Notes: a model not told the origin generated them from the sequence alone. A stretch of 64,000 nucleotides of DNA from Oceanicaulis sp. HLUCCA04 (GCA_001314625.1 LJSH01000001.1:682001-746000), one strand, 5' to 3'. Shown: positions 7,321 through 16,808, counted from the stretch's first letter. Translations and numbers: made by a program.

Positions 7321-9993
7321 ATGTCCCGCAAAATGTTGATCGACGCCTCCCACCCGGAAGAAACCCGGGTGGTGATTGTGGAATCCAACCGCGTTGAGGA
7401 TTTTGACTTTGAATCCGCCTCGCGCCGCCCGATCCGCGGCAATATCTATCTCGCCCAGATCACGCGGGTAGAACCATCCCTGCAAGCTGCCTTCGTTGAA
7501 TATGGCGGCAACAAGCATGGCTTTCTGGCCTTCAACGAAATTCACCCCGATTACTATCAGATCCCGTTCGAGGACCGTCAGGCCCTGCGCGAGGCCGAGG
7601 CCGACATCACGCGCGAAACCGACGCCGAGGCCGGCGACGACAGCGATGATGACGAGGACATGATGGAGGAGATCGCCCGCAAGCGGCGCAATCTCTTACG
7701 CAAATACAAGATTCAGGAAGTCATCAAACGCCGCCAGGTCATGCTGGTTCAGGTCTCCAAGGAAGAGCGTGGCAACAAGGGCGCGGCCCTGACCACCTAT
7801 CTCTCGCTTGCCGGGCGTTACTGCGTGCTGATGCCGAACACCGATCGCGGGGGCGGCATCTCGCGCAAGATTTCCAGCGCGACAGACCGCAAGCGCCTGA
7901 AAAGCGCCGTTCAGTCACTCGAGTTGCCGCGCGGCATGGGCCTGATCATCCGTACAGCGGGCGCGGCGCGCACCAAGCTGGAGATCAAGCGCGATTACGA
8001 CTATCTGATCCGGCTTTGGGAGACGATCCGCGAAACGACGCTGAAATCGGTCGCCCCCTCGCTGATCTACGAGGAAGGCAATCTGGTCAAACGCGCCATC
8101 CGCGACCTTTACGACAAGGATATCGAGCACGTCCTGGTCGAAGGCGACGAAGCGTACAAGGAAGCCAAGGCCTTCATGCGCATGCTGATGCCCAGCCACG
8201 CGACCAAGGTTCAGCCCTATACCGACGACATGCCGCTTTTCCTGCGTCACGGCACAGAAAGCCAGCTGGAGGCGATCTACTCGCCGGTCGCCCAGCTGAA
8301 ATCGGGCGGTTATCTGGTCATCAACCCGACAGAAGCGCTGGTCGCCATTGACGTGAACTCGGGCAAGTCCACCCGCGAGCGCAATATCGAGCAGACCGCG
8401 CTTCGTACCAATCTGGAAGCGGCAGAGGAAGCCGCCCGCCAGATGCGCCTTCGCGATCTGGCAGGCCTGGTCATCATCGATTTCATCGACATGGAGGACA
8501 GCAAGAATGTCCGTGCCGTCGAGAAGAAGATGAAAGACGTGCTGGCCAGGGACCGCGCCCGTATCCAGACATCGAAAATTTCCCAGTTCGGACTGATGGA
8601 GATTTCCCGGCAGCGCCGCCGCACAAGCCTGGTGGAAGGTTCCACCGAACCGTGCCCGCACTGCAACGGAATCGGGTATCTGCGAAGCATCGAGTCCAGC
8701 GCGCTGGCGGCCGTGCGCAGCGTGGAGGAGGAAGGCCTGAAAGGCCGCGCCTCGAAGATTGCCCTCCACCTGCCCAATGAAGTCGCCCTCTACCTGCTCA
8801 ACGAAAAGCGCGAGTATCTGCGCGCGGTTGAGGAGCGCTTCGCGATGCGCGTTCTCATCGCGACCGATATCGACCTGAAACGTGACGGCTCGCGGATAGA
8901 ACGTCTGGAAGCGCACAAGGACGGCGATCGCGGGCCTTATGTGCCCAAGCCCCTGACGGTGGAATCGGGCGTCCTGACACCAGAAGACGAAGCTGATCTG
9001 CGCGCGGCTCAGCAAGAGGCCGCACAAGCCGGAGCCGGCGACACGGACGAATCGGACGACACCGGCGCCACTGCTGACAACAACGCGGATAGTTCCGACG
9101 GTGAACGCCGCGGCCGCCGCCGCAGACGCAGGGGGCGCGGGCGTGACGACAATGAGGCGCGCGCCGACGCACCTGCTGACTCGCAGGACGCGAAAGCAGA
9201 GGCCGATGTCAGCAGCGAGGACGAGGACGGCAGCAAGCCCGAACCGGCACGCGCTGATGGCAATGACGACGACGGCAATCGCAAGCGCCGCCGCCGTGGC
9301 CGCAGAGGCGGACGCGGACGCCGCCGGCGCGGTGAAGGCGAAGCACGCGACAATCAGGCCAGTGCAGCAGATCAGGGCGGCGACCGTGACGCGCCCGTCA
9401 ACGATGACATCCCTGGTCTGACGGTGATTGAGCCTGGTGAAGGCGAAGCACTGGGCTCTGGTGAAACACCGGCCGCGCGCAAACGCCCCACACGCCGCCG
9501 GAAGGCCGCCGGTACCGGCGAGACGCCAAGCGCAATCGAGACCGCGCCCGCCGAAACCGAAGCTGTCGAAACCCAGGCCGCAGAAACCGGGGCCGCAGAA
9601 ACGGCCAGCCAGGAAACGGCTGGCGAAGAAACGGCCAAGCCCAAGCGGACGCGGCGCAAGAAGACCGATCCGGCAGCAGAAGCGGCCACAGCCGCACCTG
9701 CTGCGGAGACGCCCGCTGCCCAGGAAAAACCCAAGCGCACGCGCAAGCCCGCCAAAGCCAAGGTGGCAGATGCCGCCCCGGCCGAAGCGGCGGAGCCGGC
9801 TGCTGCGGAAGCCAAACCGGCCAGGCCGGCCCGCAAGCCGCGCGCAAAAAAGTCCGATCCGGCGCCAGAACAGGCACCTGAAGCACAAGGTGATGAAGTG
9901 CCTGCAGACAGCAGCGAGCCCGAAAAACAATCCGCCCCCCGCCGGTCAGGCTGGTGGCAGCGTTCCGGCAAGCTGTTTGGGCTTGGCTCCTAG
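7321..9993 (+). CDS. rne: Ribonuclease E
   Basis: RNase E starts mRNA decay and processes rRNA and tRNA precursors; it also scaffolds the RNA degradosome. The ATG at 7321 (MSRKMLIDA) is chosen because GGAG precedes it and homologues begin this way; the frame is open a further 42 codons upstream. The 890-residue protein has an S1 domain near the N-terminus, DNase I-like catalytic Asp344 (DVNSGKST) with a second Asp in IDFIDM, and the Zn-link CPHC at 445-448. From about residue 560 on it is a low-complexity acidic/Arg-rich and Ala/Glu/Lys-rich scaffold with two poly-Arg blocks. The C-terminal Gly877-Trp-Trp motif matches the PNPase-binding GWW peptide known from Caulobacter RNase E. Confidence 0.95.
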   Translation: MSRKMLIDASHPEETRVVIVESNRVEDFDFESASRRPIRGNIYLAQITRVEPSLQAAFVEYGGNKHGFLAFNEIHPDYYQIPFEDRQALREAEADITRETDAEAGDDSDDDEDMMEEIARKRRNLLRKYKIQEVIKRRQVMLVQVSKEERGNKGAALTTYLSLAGRYCVLMPNTDRGGGISRKISSATDRKRLKSAVQSLELPRGMGLIIRTAGAARTKLEIKRDYDYLIRLWETIRETTLKSVAPSLIYEEGNLVKRAIRDLYDKDIEHVLVEGDEAYKEAKAFMRMLMPSHATKVQPYTDDMPLFLRHGTESQLEAIYSPVAQLKSGGYLVINPTEALVAIDVNSGKSTRERNIEQTALRTNLEAAEEAARQMRLRDLAGLVIIDFIDMEDSKNVRAVEKKMKDVLARDRARIQTSKISQFGLMEISRQRRRTSLVEGSTEPCPHCNGIGYLRSIESSALAAVRSVEEEGLKGRASKIALHLPNEVALYLLNEKREYLRAVEERFAMRVLIATDIDLKRDGSRIERLEAHKDGDRGPYVPKPLTVESGVLTPEDEADLRAAQQEAAQAGAGDTDESDDTGATADNNADSSDGERRGRRRRRRGRGRDDNEARADAPADSQDAKAEADVSSEDEDGSKPEPARADGNDDDGNRKRRRRGRRGGRGRRRRGEGEARDNQASAADQGGDRDAPVNDDIPGLTVIEPGEGEALGSGETPAARKRPTRRRKAAGTGETPSAIETAPAETEAVETQAAETGAAETASQETAGEETAKPKRTRRKKTDPAAEAATAAPAAETPAAQEKPKRTRKPAKAKVADAAPAEAAEPAAAEAKPARPARKPRAKKSDPAPEQAPEAQGDEVPADSSEPEKQSAPRRSGWWQRSGKLFGLGS

Positions 9994-9999
9994 ATATCA

Positions 10000-10039
10000 G
10001 ATTGCAGCCCGACAGTGCGTGCGCTGACGGGCTGCAATC
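10000..10039 (+). terminator. Hairpin after rne
   Basis: A 12-bp inverted repeat (10000-10011 with 10028-10039) with a 16-base loop starts seven bases after the rne stop. There is no T run after it, so it may be an RNA 3'-end or stability structure rather than a classic intrinsic terminator. Confidence 0.5.
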
Positions 10040-10105
10040 GTGCCATAAAATGGCTATCGTTGCGGTGCCTAAGGGAGCGAACGCAGGATCGGAGTCCATG
10101 GCCCC

Positions 10106-11542
10106 ATGATCACGATAGCCCGCTTGAGTAGCGCATTGGCCCGCGCCACGGCTTTCGCCGCCAGCGCCGTCATGGCGCTCACACCCGCCGCAACCGCGCA
10201 GCAAGGCGTAAGCCTGATCCGTGATACCGAGATCGAAGCGGTGATGCGCGAATACACTGAGCCGCTGCTTGATGCGGCGGGTCTCAATAGAGACTCGGTG
10301 GGGCTCTATCTGGTTGGCAATAACGAGTTCAACGCCTTCGTCTCGGGCGGACAGAACATCTTCATGCATACCGGCACGATCATCATCTCCGATACCCCCA
10401 GCGAGATCAAAGCGGTGCTGGCACACGAGATTGGCCATATCGAAGGGGCCCATCTGGTGAGGTTCGGCGACGGCACGCGCGGTGCCATGGTCACCATGAT
10501 CGCTACACTGGGCCTTGGCATCGTGGCCGCCCTGGCCGGTTCGGGCGCAGGCGGCGCCGCCATCATCGCGTCCGCCCCGCAGTTCGCGACCCTGGACGTG
10601 ATGCGATATACCCGCACACAGGAAGCCGCAGCCGATCAGGCCGCGATGACGTTTCTGGAGCGCACGGGTCAGTCAGCGCGCGGCCTGATCACCACGTTTG
10701 AACGCTTCCGCTATCAGGAAGTGATGAGCGAGGCACGGCGCTACGAATACTTCCGCTCCCACCCCCTCTCCTCCCAGCGTATCGACGCCATGCGGCGGCG
10801 GGTGGAAGCCTCGCCCTATGCCGATGTCGAGGAGAGTCCCGAACAGATTGCCGAACTGCGCCGCATTCAGGCGAAGATCATCGGCTTCACGGTGGCGCCT
10901 GCACAGGTCTTCCAGCGTTACCCTGAGAGTGATACCAGCCTGCCTGGCCAATATGCCCGCGCTGTGGCCTATTTCCGTCAGGGACGGCTTGAGCAGGCAC
11001 AACAGCGTCTGGCTCAACTGATTGAGATGGAACCGGAAAATCCCTTCTTCCATGAGCTAGAAGGCCAGATGCTTTATGAGAGCGGACGGATTGAAGAATC
11101 CGTTGCGCCTCATCGCCGGGCCACCGAACTGATGCCCGACGCGCCGCTTTTGCGGGTCAATCTCGCTGCCTCCCTGATCGGCACAAATGAGGACGACGCC
11201 CTTCAAGAGGCCGTGTCCCATTTGCGCTTCGCGCTGGCACGCGAGGACGAAAATAGCTGGGCATGGTTCCAGCTGGCGCTGGCACACGAAGCATTGGGTG
11301 AAACCGCGATGGCACAGCTGGCCACCGCCGAACGCTTCTTCGCCGCCGGCAACAATATGCAGGCTTTTGTCTTTGCCAGCCGCGCGCGCGATGAGCTTGA
11401 CCGGGGCACGCCTGCCTGGGTCCGGGCAAGCGAACTTGTCGCCGTGGCCGAACCCACGCCGCAGGAAATCCGCGACTGGAACCGAGCCGAGCGCGAACGG
11501 CGCAGTCCATTCACTCCGCAGGCCGACCGCCTGTTTCACTAA
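10106..11542 (+). CDS. M48 family metalloprotease with TPR region (BepA-like)
   Basis: The protein is a periplasmic zinc protease of the BepA/YfgC type, a family that maintains outer-membrane assembly. A signal peptide covers about residues 1-33 (cut near TAAT-AQQ). The M48 domain has HExxH at 107-111 (HEIGH) and a downstream Glu in the QEAAADQ helix as third zinc ligand. The C-terminal 200 residues form tetratricopeptide-like helices (for example ARAVAYFRQGRLEQA). Length of 478 residues fits BepA-like proteins. It follows rne by about 110 bases and precedes a DsbA-like lipoprotein by 24 bases, so the last two are probably co-transcribed; both act on envelope protein folding. Confidence 0.88.
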   Translation: MITIARLSSALARATAFAASAVMALTPAATAQQGVSLIRDTEIEAVMREYTEPLLDAAGLNRDSVGLYLVGNNEFNAFVSGGQNIFMHTGTIIISDTPSEIKAVLAHEIGHIEGAHLVRFGDGTRGAMVTMIATLGLGIVAALAGSGAGGAAIIASAPQFATLDVMRYTRTQEAAADQAAMTFLERTGQSARGLITTFERFRYQEVMSEARRYEYFRSHPLSSQRIDAMRRRVEASPYADVEESPEQIAELRRIQAKIIGFTVAPAQVFQRYPESDTSLPGQYARAVAYFRQGRLEQAQQRLAQLIEMEPENPFFHELEGQMLYESGRIEESVAPHRRATELMPDAPLLRVNLAASLIGTNEDDALQEAVSHLRFALAREDENSWAWFQLALAHEALGETAMAQLATAERFFAAGNNMQAFVFASRARDELDRGTPAWVRASELVAVAEPTPQEIRDWNRAERERRSPFTPQADRLFH

Positions 11543-11566
11543 CACAGCCACAGGACATTATTCGCC

Positions 11567-12301
11567 ATGCGCTTTCTGACGGGCCTGCTGGCCGCCTGCC
11601 TTGTTTCCGCCTGCTCGGCCGCCAATGGCGAAGACGAAACGCTCGATACCGAAGCTGTGGAAGCCATCGTTCACCGCTATATCGTGGAAAACCCCGAAGT
11701 GGTGGAGGAAGCGCTCGTTGAGCTTCAGCGGCGGGCCCGCGCACGTGAACAAGCCGATCTGGTTGCCGGCACAGAGCAATTTCGCGACGCCATCTATGAA
11801 GATCCGCGCGATCCTGTAGCCGGCCCCGCCGACGCCGAACTGACCATCGTCGAATTTTTCGACTATCGCTGCCCCTACTGCATCCAGACCAATGACTGGA
11901 TGAATGATGTGCTCGCCCGTCATGAGGGACGCGTCAGGATCGTCTTCAAGGAATTGCCGCTTCTGGGCGCAGCCTCGGACAAGGCGGCGCGCGCCGCGCT
12001 GGCGGTGTGGAACCTTTCGCCGGAGCATTACAGCGATTTTCATAACGCCCTGATGCAGGCGGGCTCGCCGATGAACGCTGAGCGGATAAACCAGATCGCC
12101 GCTGAACAGGGCATCGGCCGCGAGGCCCTGCGCGAAGCGATGGCTTCGCCGGAAATTCAGGCGCATCTCGATAGCGTTTATGAGCTTGCGCGCTCTATCG
12201 GCGTCAGCGGCACACCGTTTTTCATAATCGGCAATGACGTCATTCCCGGTGCTGACATCAACCGCCTGAATGCCGCCGTGGCAACAGCGCTGGACGGCTA
12301 G
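11567..12301 (+). CDS. DsbA-family thiol oxidoreductase, lipoprotein
   Basis: This is a thioredoxin-fold disulfide oxidoreductase of the DsbA/DsbD-gamma-like 'thioredoxin_4' type. It begins with a lipoprotein signal (MRFLTGLLAACLVSAC), so the mature protein is likely anchored by Cys16. The active site CPYC is at 102-105 and the cis-proline loop is SGTPFFI near residue 212. An N-terminal helical region (about 20-75) resembles the dimerisation segment of ScsC/Com1-like proteins. It lies 24 bases after the M48 protease gene. The role, oxidising or isomerising envelope disulfides, is inferred from the family. Its last four bases overlap a convergent DUF998 gene. Confidence 0.87.
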   Translation: MRFLTGLLAACLVSACSAANGEDETLDTEAVEAIVHRYIVENPEVVEEALVELQRRARAREQADLVAGTEQFRDAIYEDPRDPVAGPADAELTIVEFFDYRCPYCIQTNDWMNDVLARHEGRVRIVFKELPLLGAASDKAARAALAVWNLSPEHYSDFHNALMQAGSPMNAERINQIAAEQGIGREALREAMASPEIQAHLDSVYELARSIGVSGTPFFIIGNDVIPGADINRLNAAVATALDG

Positions 12302-12927
12302 CGTTTACGCAACCACCAGCCGCACGCTACAAACCAGATCAGGAAGGCCGCTTCTGCGGTGCGCTGCAGTGCGCCGCGCCATTCGGGCAATGCCTCAAGC
12401 CCAGACAGGGCGGTAAAGGCCACCGCGGCGGCCGCCAGTCCAGCGGCGCCGAGCCAGCGTGCCCGCGGCCAGCTCAGGGCGGCAGCAGATACCAACGTCA
12501 GCCCGAGCACACCGATCAGATAGCCACCGCCACCGATCGCGTTGTGAAGCATCTGTGACGCGCTGGGCTCGGCCGGCATGCACCCGCTACCCGCATCACA
12601 TGGGAATATGCCGCCCGCTATCGCGCCAACGCCATAACCGCAAAGCGCCACGAAACCGGCAATTGCCAACCCGGAACGCGGCGCGCGGCGCGCCGCTGTC
12701 AGGCAGAACAGACACTGGAATATGCCAATGGGAATGAAGCCCAGCCAGCCCGCCCAGGGATAGGTCGGGGCGTCCACCGCGCCCAGCTCGCTGATAAACT
12801 GCCCGGCCTGGTCATAGCCGGGATAGAACGCCCCGCCGATCGTGATGACGCCAAGCGTCCAGATGGCGGTGGCCAGTGCAAACGAGAGTAGCAAACTCGC
12901 GCGCGATGCCGTGGCCTGAGCGTCCAT
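12298..12927 (-). CDS. DUF998 family membrane protein
   Basis: A 209-residue protein with about six hydrophobic segments and the DUF998 pattern (PGYDQAGQFISELGA in the first loop and a FPCD motif in the third). Function is unknown. The ATG at 12927 has AGGAG seven bases upstream; the frame extends 25 codons further without a ribosome site. It converges on the DsbA-like gene with a 4-base overlap at the stop codons. Confidence 0.75.
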   Translation of the reverse strand: MDAQATASRASLLLSFALATAIWTLGVITIGGAFYPGYDQAGQFISELGAVDAPTYPWAGWLGFIPIGIFQCLFCLTAARRAPRSGLAIAGFVALCGYGVGAIAGGIFPCDAGSGCMPAEPSASQMLHNAIGGGGYLIGVLGLTLVSAAALSWPRARWLGAAGLAAAAVAFTALSGLEALPEWRGALQRTAEAAFLIWFVACGWWLRKR

Positions 12928-12967
12928 CAAAATACTCCTGGCACGTTGCCGACGAGGCGGCGCTCGG

Positions 12968-13387
12968 TCACAAACCCATATTGATCCGTCCTTCGGCATC
13001 AATCGTCCAGTAGGGATTGTACGCCACTTCCCAGGCGTGGCCGTCCGGGTCGGCGAAGTATCCCGAATACCCGCCCCAGCCGGCCTTGTGGGCTGCCTTC
13101 AACAGGCTGCCGCCGGAGGCGACGGCATGATCAATAATGGCGTCTACCTCGGCTTCGGTGCGCGTGTTGTGCGCGAGCGCGATATGGCCGTGCCCGGCAT
13201 TCTCGCGCGCCATGTCGCCATCAAGATCTTTTTTGCCAAACAGCGCCAGCACCATGCCGCCCATTGGCAGGAAGACGATCTTGTCGTTCTCGAACGCAGT
13301 TTTGAAGCCCAAAGCCTCGTAAAACGCTTTCGACCGGGCGATGTCAGACACGCCGAGCGTGACGAGGGACAGGCGCGGTTCCATCAT
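12968..13387 (-). CDS. VOC/glyoxalase-fold protein
   Basis: The 139-residue protein has the vicinal-oxygen-chelate pattern: a beta strand followed by DIARSKAFYEALGF, then FLPMGGMVLALFG, and a C-terminal GYSGYFADPDGHAWEVAYNP strand. Such proteins bind a metal and handle small electrophiles or antibiotics; the substrate cannot be read from the sequence. The start ATG at 13387 has GGGAG eight bases upstream, with a second ATG immediately after. It lies about 75 bases downstream of metG on the same strand. Confidence 0.82.
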   Translation of the reverse strand: MMEPRLSLVTLGVSDIARSKAFYEALGFKTAFENDKIVFLPMGGMVLALFGKKDLDGDMARENAGHGHIALAHNTRTEAEVDAIIDHAVASGGSLLKAAHKAGWGGYSGYFADPDGHAWEVAYNPYWTIDAEGRINMGL

Positions 13388-13462
13388 GGGCGGGACTCCC
13401 TTGTTCCTGAGCACAGGCACCATCGGAACATTAGAAGAACATGTCAAGGTGACCGGGGAACC

Positions 13463-15169
13463 CTACTCTCCGCCGAACCGCTCGCGCCATTCGTCCACAG
13501 ACGCATCCTCGATCTTGGCGAAGAGAAGATTGGGCGGGGTGATGGCGAGGCCGCGCGGCAAGGCATCAAGCAGGGTCTTGTCCTGCCAGTCCGGCCAGGC
13601 CCGGTTGCCCTCCGGAACGCCGAGTGCGTCGAGAACTGCCTTCGCCGCGTCGGGTATGACAGGTTGCGCGATGATGGCAAATACCGCCGCGAGATTGAGC
13701 CCGGCGCGCACACCCACTGCCGCTGCGTCGACATCGGTCTTGTATTTCACCCACGGCTCGGCCTTGGTCAGGTACTCGTTGCCCGCCGCCCACAGTGCGC
13801 GGGTTTCTGCGGCCGCCTTGCGGAACTCCATCGCCTCGTAGTGAGCACTAAGGGCCTGGAGCCGTTCGGCCAGCTCTGCGGCCATCCATGCTTCCGCCTC
13901 GCCCGGAACGCCGACGTCAGGGACCTCGCCGTCAAATTTCGCGGCGCAGTATTTGGTGATCCGGTTGACAAAATTGCCCAGCACATTGGCCAGGTCGGAA
14001 TTGATCACGCCTTGAAAGCTCTCCCAGGTGAACTGGGTGTCGGAGCCTTCAGGCGCGTTGGAGGTGAGATACCAGCGCCAATAGTCAGACGGCAGCAATT
14101 CCAGTGCGCTGTCCATGAACACGCCGCGTTTCGAGCTGGTGGAGAACTTGCCGCCATACCAGTTCAGCCAGTTGAAGGCTTTCAGCCGGTCAACGAGCTT
14201 CCACGGCTCTTCAGAGCCCAGAATGGTGGCCGGGAAGCTGACCGTATGGAAGGCCACATTGTCCTTGCCCATGAACTGAACATAGGTGACATCGTCCGCG
14301 CCCTTGTCGGTGCGCCACCAGCGCTCCCAGTCCTGCCCGGTCGCCTTGGCCCATTCGGCGGTCGCCGCGATATAGCCGATCGGCGCGTCGAACCAGACAT
14401 AGAAGACCTTGTCTTCAAAGCCCTCGCGCACCGCGCCGTCGCGCATCACTTTCACGCCCCACGAGAGATCGCGTGTGATGGTGCGGTCGCGCAGGCCTTC
14501 ATCGAGCCATTTATAGGCAATGGATCGGGCGAGCGGGGGCCAGCTGGTGGCGCCGTCCACCCATTGGCGCAGGCGCGGCTCCATCTTGCTCTGCTTCAGC
14601 TGGAGATGACGCGTGTCGCGCACCTCAAGGTCGCGAGAACCGGAAATGGTCGAGTAAGGCTCGATCAGCTCGGTCGGCTCCAGCAGCTTGCCACAATTAT
14701 CGCACTGGTCGCCGCGCGCTTTCTCATAGCCGCAATTCGGGCACGTGCCTTCCACGTAGCGGTCGGGCAAAAACCGCTTGTCGGCCTTCGAATAAATCTG
14801 CTTCTCGACAATTTCCGCAATCAGGTCCCTGCCCTCGAGCACTTCGGCAAAGTGCTGCGTCAGCCCGGCATTTTCCGGAGATGAGGTGCGGCCAAAATAA
14901 TCCCAAGACAGGGCAAAGCGCTCGCCGATTTCCTTCTGGATCGCATGCTGCTCATCACAATAGGTGCGCACGTCCTGCCCGGCGGCAGCGGCGGCCAGCT
15001 CGGCCGGGGTTCCGTGCTCGTCGGTGGCGCAGATATAAAGCACCTCATGGCCCCGCATCCTCTGGAAGCGCGCATAGACATCGGCGGGCAGCATGGAGCC
15101 CGCCAGATTGCCCAGGTGCTTGATTCCATTGATGTAAGGCAGGGCAGAGGTAATCAGTATGCGGGCCAT
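13463..15169 (-). CDS. metG: Methionyl-tRNA synthetase
   Basis: Charges tRNA-Met in the cytoplasm. The 568-residue class I synthetase starts [21 protein letters not shown], holding the HIGH-like motif as KHLGN. A four-cysteine zinc knuckle (CPNC...CDNC) lies at about residues 143-160 in the connective peptide, and the KMSKS loop appears as [10 protein letters not shown]. Length and domain order fit the MetG1 type without the C-terminal dimerisation domain. The conserved start leaves no doubt about the N-terminus. Confidence 0.96.
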   Translation of the reverse strand: MARILITSALPYINGIKHLGNLAGSMLPADVYARFQRMRGHEVLYICATDEHGTPAELAAAAAGQDVRTYCDEQHAIQKEIGERFALSWDYFGRTSSPENAGLTQHFAEVLEGRDLIAEIVEKQIYSKADKRFLPDRYVEGTCPNCGYEKARGDQCDNCGKLLEPTELIEPYSTISGSRDLEVRDTRHLQLKQSKMEPRLRQWVDGATSWPPLARSIAYKWLDEGLRDRTITRDLSWGVKVMRDGAVREGFEDKVFYVWFDAPIGYIAATAEWAKATGQDWERWWRTDKGADDVTYVQFMGKDNVAFHTVSFPATILGSEEPWKLVDRLKAFNWLNWYGGKFSTSSKRGVFMDSALELLPSDYWRWYLTSNAPEGSDTQFTWESFQGVINSDLANVLGNFVNRITKYCAAKFDGEVPDVGVPGEAEAWMAAELAERLQALSAHYEAMEFRKAAAETRALWAAGNEYLTKAEPWVKYKTDVDAAAVGVRAGLNLAAVFAIIAQPVIPDAAKAVLDALGVPEGNRAWPDWQDKTLLDALPRGLAITPPNLLFAKIEDASVDEWRERFGGE

Positions 15170-15276
15170 GGCGGCGAATCCCCGATAGGCGTATGGTTAA
15201 TCACTGGCGCATTAGCGCCGTCAACGACAGTTCGAGGGCGGAGCAATAGCCGCCCCGGACGGGGAGGAAAACACTC

Positions 15277-15684
15277 ATGCCCAGAATTTTCGGTCACGAC
15301 CTTCTAGCGGTCATCGCCGCTGCGGTCGCCATCTACATCATCGGTTTTCTCATCTACGGCCTGCTCTTCTCCGCCTACTGGATGGCGCAGTACGGCTACA
15401 CGGCTGACAGCTTTGCCGGCCATGAATGGAAAATGTTGCTGGGGCCGGTCATGCCCATCCTTACGGTGCTGGGGCTGGCGGCGCTGTTCCAGACAGCGGG
15501 TGCCAGCGGGCTCAAAAGCCATTTGCGCATCGGCTTCATCGCCTGGGCAGGCTTCTCGCTCACCGCCCTGCTCTATGGCTTTGCCTACGGCGTCACCATG
15601 ACACCGGGCGCGCTGGCCCTGGACGCGGTGCATCTACTGCTAGGGATTCTCGCGGCCTCGGCCATTCTCGTGTGGCGCAAATGA
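15277..15684 (+). CDS. DUF1761-like four-helix membrane protein
   Basis: A 135-residue protein with four hydrophobic helices resembling DUF1761 proteins (ISYWMAQYG-like first loop, here SAYWMAQYG). Function unknown. GGAGG at 15263-15267 precedes the ATG. The 3' end (GILAASAILVWRK) and the following terminator are duplicated about 875 bases downstream at 16521-16615, showing that a second copy of this gene once existed. Confidence 0.72.
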   Translation: MPRIFGHDLLAVIAAAVAIYIIGFLIYGLLFSAYWMAQYGYTADSFAGHEWKMLLGPVMPILTVLGLAALFQTAGASGLKSHLRIGFIAWAGFSLTALLYGFAYGVTMTPGALALDAVHLLLGILAASAILVWRK

Positions 15685-15705
15685 CCGTTTGATACTGTAT
15701 GCGGC

Positions 15706-15740
15706 AGCGGCGCGCTTGCCCGGCGCGCCGCTTTCGTTTT
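15706..15740 (+). terminator. Intrinsic terminator of DUF1761-like gene
   Basis: A perfect 10-bp GC-rich stem (15706-15715 with 15723-15732), 7-base loop, then TTCGTTTT. The 53 bases 15688-15740 recur with one mismatch at 16563-16615. Confidence 0.85.
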
Positions 15741-15801
15741 GCAACGCGCTTATAGCGAGTGCCAGAAAGCAATAAAAAACATTAGCCTAGCGGCATCTCG
15801 C

Positions 15802-16257
15802 TCATTCATACCACTTACTCGCTCGTTCATACCACAGACGCAAGAAGTAAATAATGGCGAGCAACACAGCGATTATAGAATTGCCGGATTCTTCCGTCGA
15901 ATGGTTAGCCAACATCCAGGTGGTCCCAACTATTCCGACAGGGACCACGACCACAATAATTGTTGGGATAAGAAGGTTCCGACGCGCAATGCGGCACCCG
16001 ATCATCGCGAATACCGCACCTAAAATCGGAAACGCATACATTTCGGCGAGTTCCTGACTGGTCGGTTCGCGCCACGTGACCATCCAAGATTCATCGCCAA
16101 ACCAGTCTGCACGCACCGACTCCGGAAACATGCCTACCACCGCGAGCCCGGCTATGGTCATTGCGGCGCCAGCCCCCAAGTAAATCAGCAGCGAGAACAA
16201 AAAGCCTAACAGCGTAAATCGCGTTGTAGAGCCCGTAACAACATAAACTAGCTGCAT
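15802..16257 (-). CDS. Hypothetical four-helix membrane protein
   Basis: I do not recognise this 151-residue protein. It has an N-terminal hydrophobic pair (about 14-45), a polar loop with several Trp and acidic residues (about 48-72), and two further hydrophobic segments (about 74-92 and 97-140), ending in a repeated WYER/WYE. The coding DNA is clearly poorer in GC than its neighbours, and no good Shine-Dalgarno is seen before the ATG, which suggests recent acquisition. It is antisense to the surrounding genes and lies between the two copies of the DUF1761 3' end. A competing plus-strand frame at 15739-16023 has no membrane or family features. Confidence 0.55.
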   Translation of the reverse strand: MQLVYVVTGSTTRFTLLGFLFSLLIYLGAGAAMTIAGLAVVGMFPESVRADWFGDESWMVTWREPTSQELAEMYAFPILGAVFAMIGCRIARRNLLIPTIIVVVVPVGIVGTTWMLANHSTEESGNSIIAVLLAIIYFLRLWYERASKWYE

Positions 16258-16520
16258 CGTGCTTGGTCCCTATCGTCTATTCGCAGCGCACTCTGAAAAA
16301 GAGCGCTAAGTTTACTTTCTTCCGCGTGTAGCTCGACAGAAACCTAATCAAGGCACTTCCCAGTTGAAAACGGCTTTTCTGTCGTCACCATTCAGTATAG
16401 AGTGTCCGGGGCTAGCCCTTCATCTTTGACAGTTTAATTCTGGAAGCGCTGCGATGTCTACCTTTTTCCGGTGACAAGCAGACCCAAATACCGTCCAGCC
16501 ATGACTGAAGCCGCCCCGGT
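16258..16520. other. Low-GC gap with no gene seen
   Basis: About 260 bases upstream of the minus-strand membrane protein, poorer in GC than flanking DNA. It must carry that gene's promoter. No RNA gene or reading frame with support was found. Confidence 0.35.
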
Positions 16521-16559
16521 ATCCATGCCGCTTCGGCCATCCTCATCTGGCGCAAGTGA
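16521..16559 (+). pseudogene. Remnant 3' end of a second DUF1761-like gene
   Basis: In the frame ending at TGA 16557-16559 this stretch reads GIHAASAILIWRK, matching the last 13 residues of the upstream DUF1761-like protein (GILAASAILVWRK) at 11 positions. Upstream the frame is closed by a TGA at 16506. The substitutions are mostly at synonymous or conservative positions, so this looks like the end of an old paralogue whose body has been lost or replaced. Confidence 0.7.
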
Positions 16560-16575
16560 GGCTTTGATACTGTGT

Positions 16576-16615
16576 GCGGCAGCGGCGCGCTTGCCCGGCG
16601 CGCCGCTTTCGTTTT
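16576..16615 (+). terminator. Duplicated terminator copy
   Basis: Identical over 40 bases to 15701-15740, with the same 10-bp stem (16581-16590 with 16598-16607) and T tail. It follows the DUF1761 remnant and now stands 25 bases before tRNA-Thr. Confidence 0.8.
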
Positions 16616-16640
16616 ATGACGCAGCGCGCAAAGCGTATTG

Positions 16641-16715
16641 GCCGGCGTAGCACAGCGGTAGTGCAGCGGTTTTGTAAACCGAAGGTCGGGAGTTCGATTC
16701 TCTCCGCCGGCACCA
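16641..16715 (+). tRNA. tRNA-Thr (anticodon TGT)
   Basis: A 75-base cloverleaf including the encoded CCA. The 7-bp acceptor stem (GCCGGCG with CGCCGGC) is perfect, the D-arm GCAC/GTGC and the T-arm with GTTCGATTC are present, and the anticodon loop TTTGTAA gives TGT for threonine ACA. The outermost anticodon-stem pair looks like a G-A mismatch. Confidence 0.95.
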
Positions 16716-16727
16716 TTTTTAAGTTTC

Positions 16728-16800
16728 CGCAGCCCATCCGGGCTGCGATGTTCCGCGACTACCCGCCTGCGCGGGACACCGCAACGCGGATGCGTTGCGG
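16728..16800. repeat. Two hairpins after tRNA-Thr
   Basis: Two perfect GC-rich inverted repeats: 16728-16735 with 16740-16747, and 16779-16787 with 16792-16800. Neither has a T run on the plus strand. They may act as tRNA 3' processing or termination structures, or serve the convergent gene at 16809. Confidence 0.5.
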
Positions 16801-16808
16801 AACGAGAT

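Noticed and set aside
7915-9930. 671-codon minus-strand frame opposite rne
   Set aside because: Shadow of the RNase E low-complexity scaffold; Cys/Phe/Gly-rich translation reflects the Ala/Glu/Arg codons on the other strand.
13037-14884. 615-codon plus-strand frame opposite metG
   Set aside because: Antisense to a conserved synthetase and to the VOC protein gene.
15739-16023. 94-codon plus-strand frame in the low-GC islet
   Set aside because: No ribosome site, no hydrophobic or family pattern; the opposite strand encodes a coherent membrane protein.
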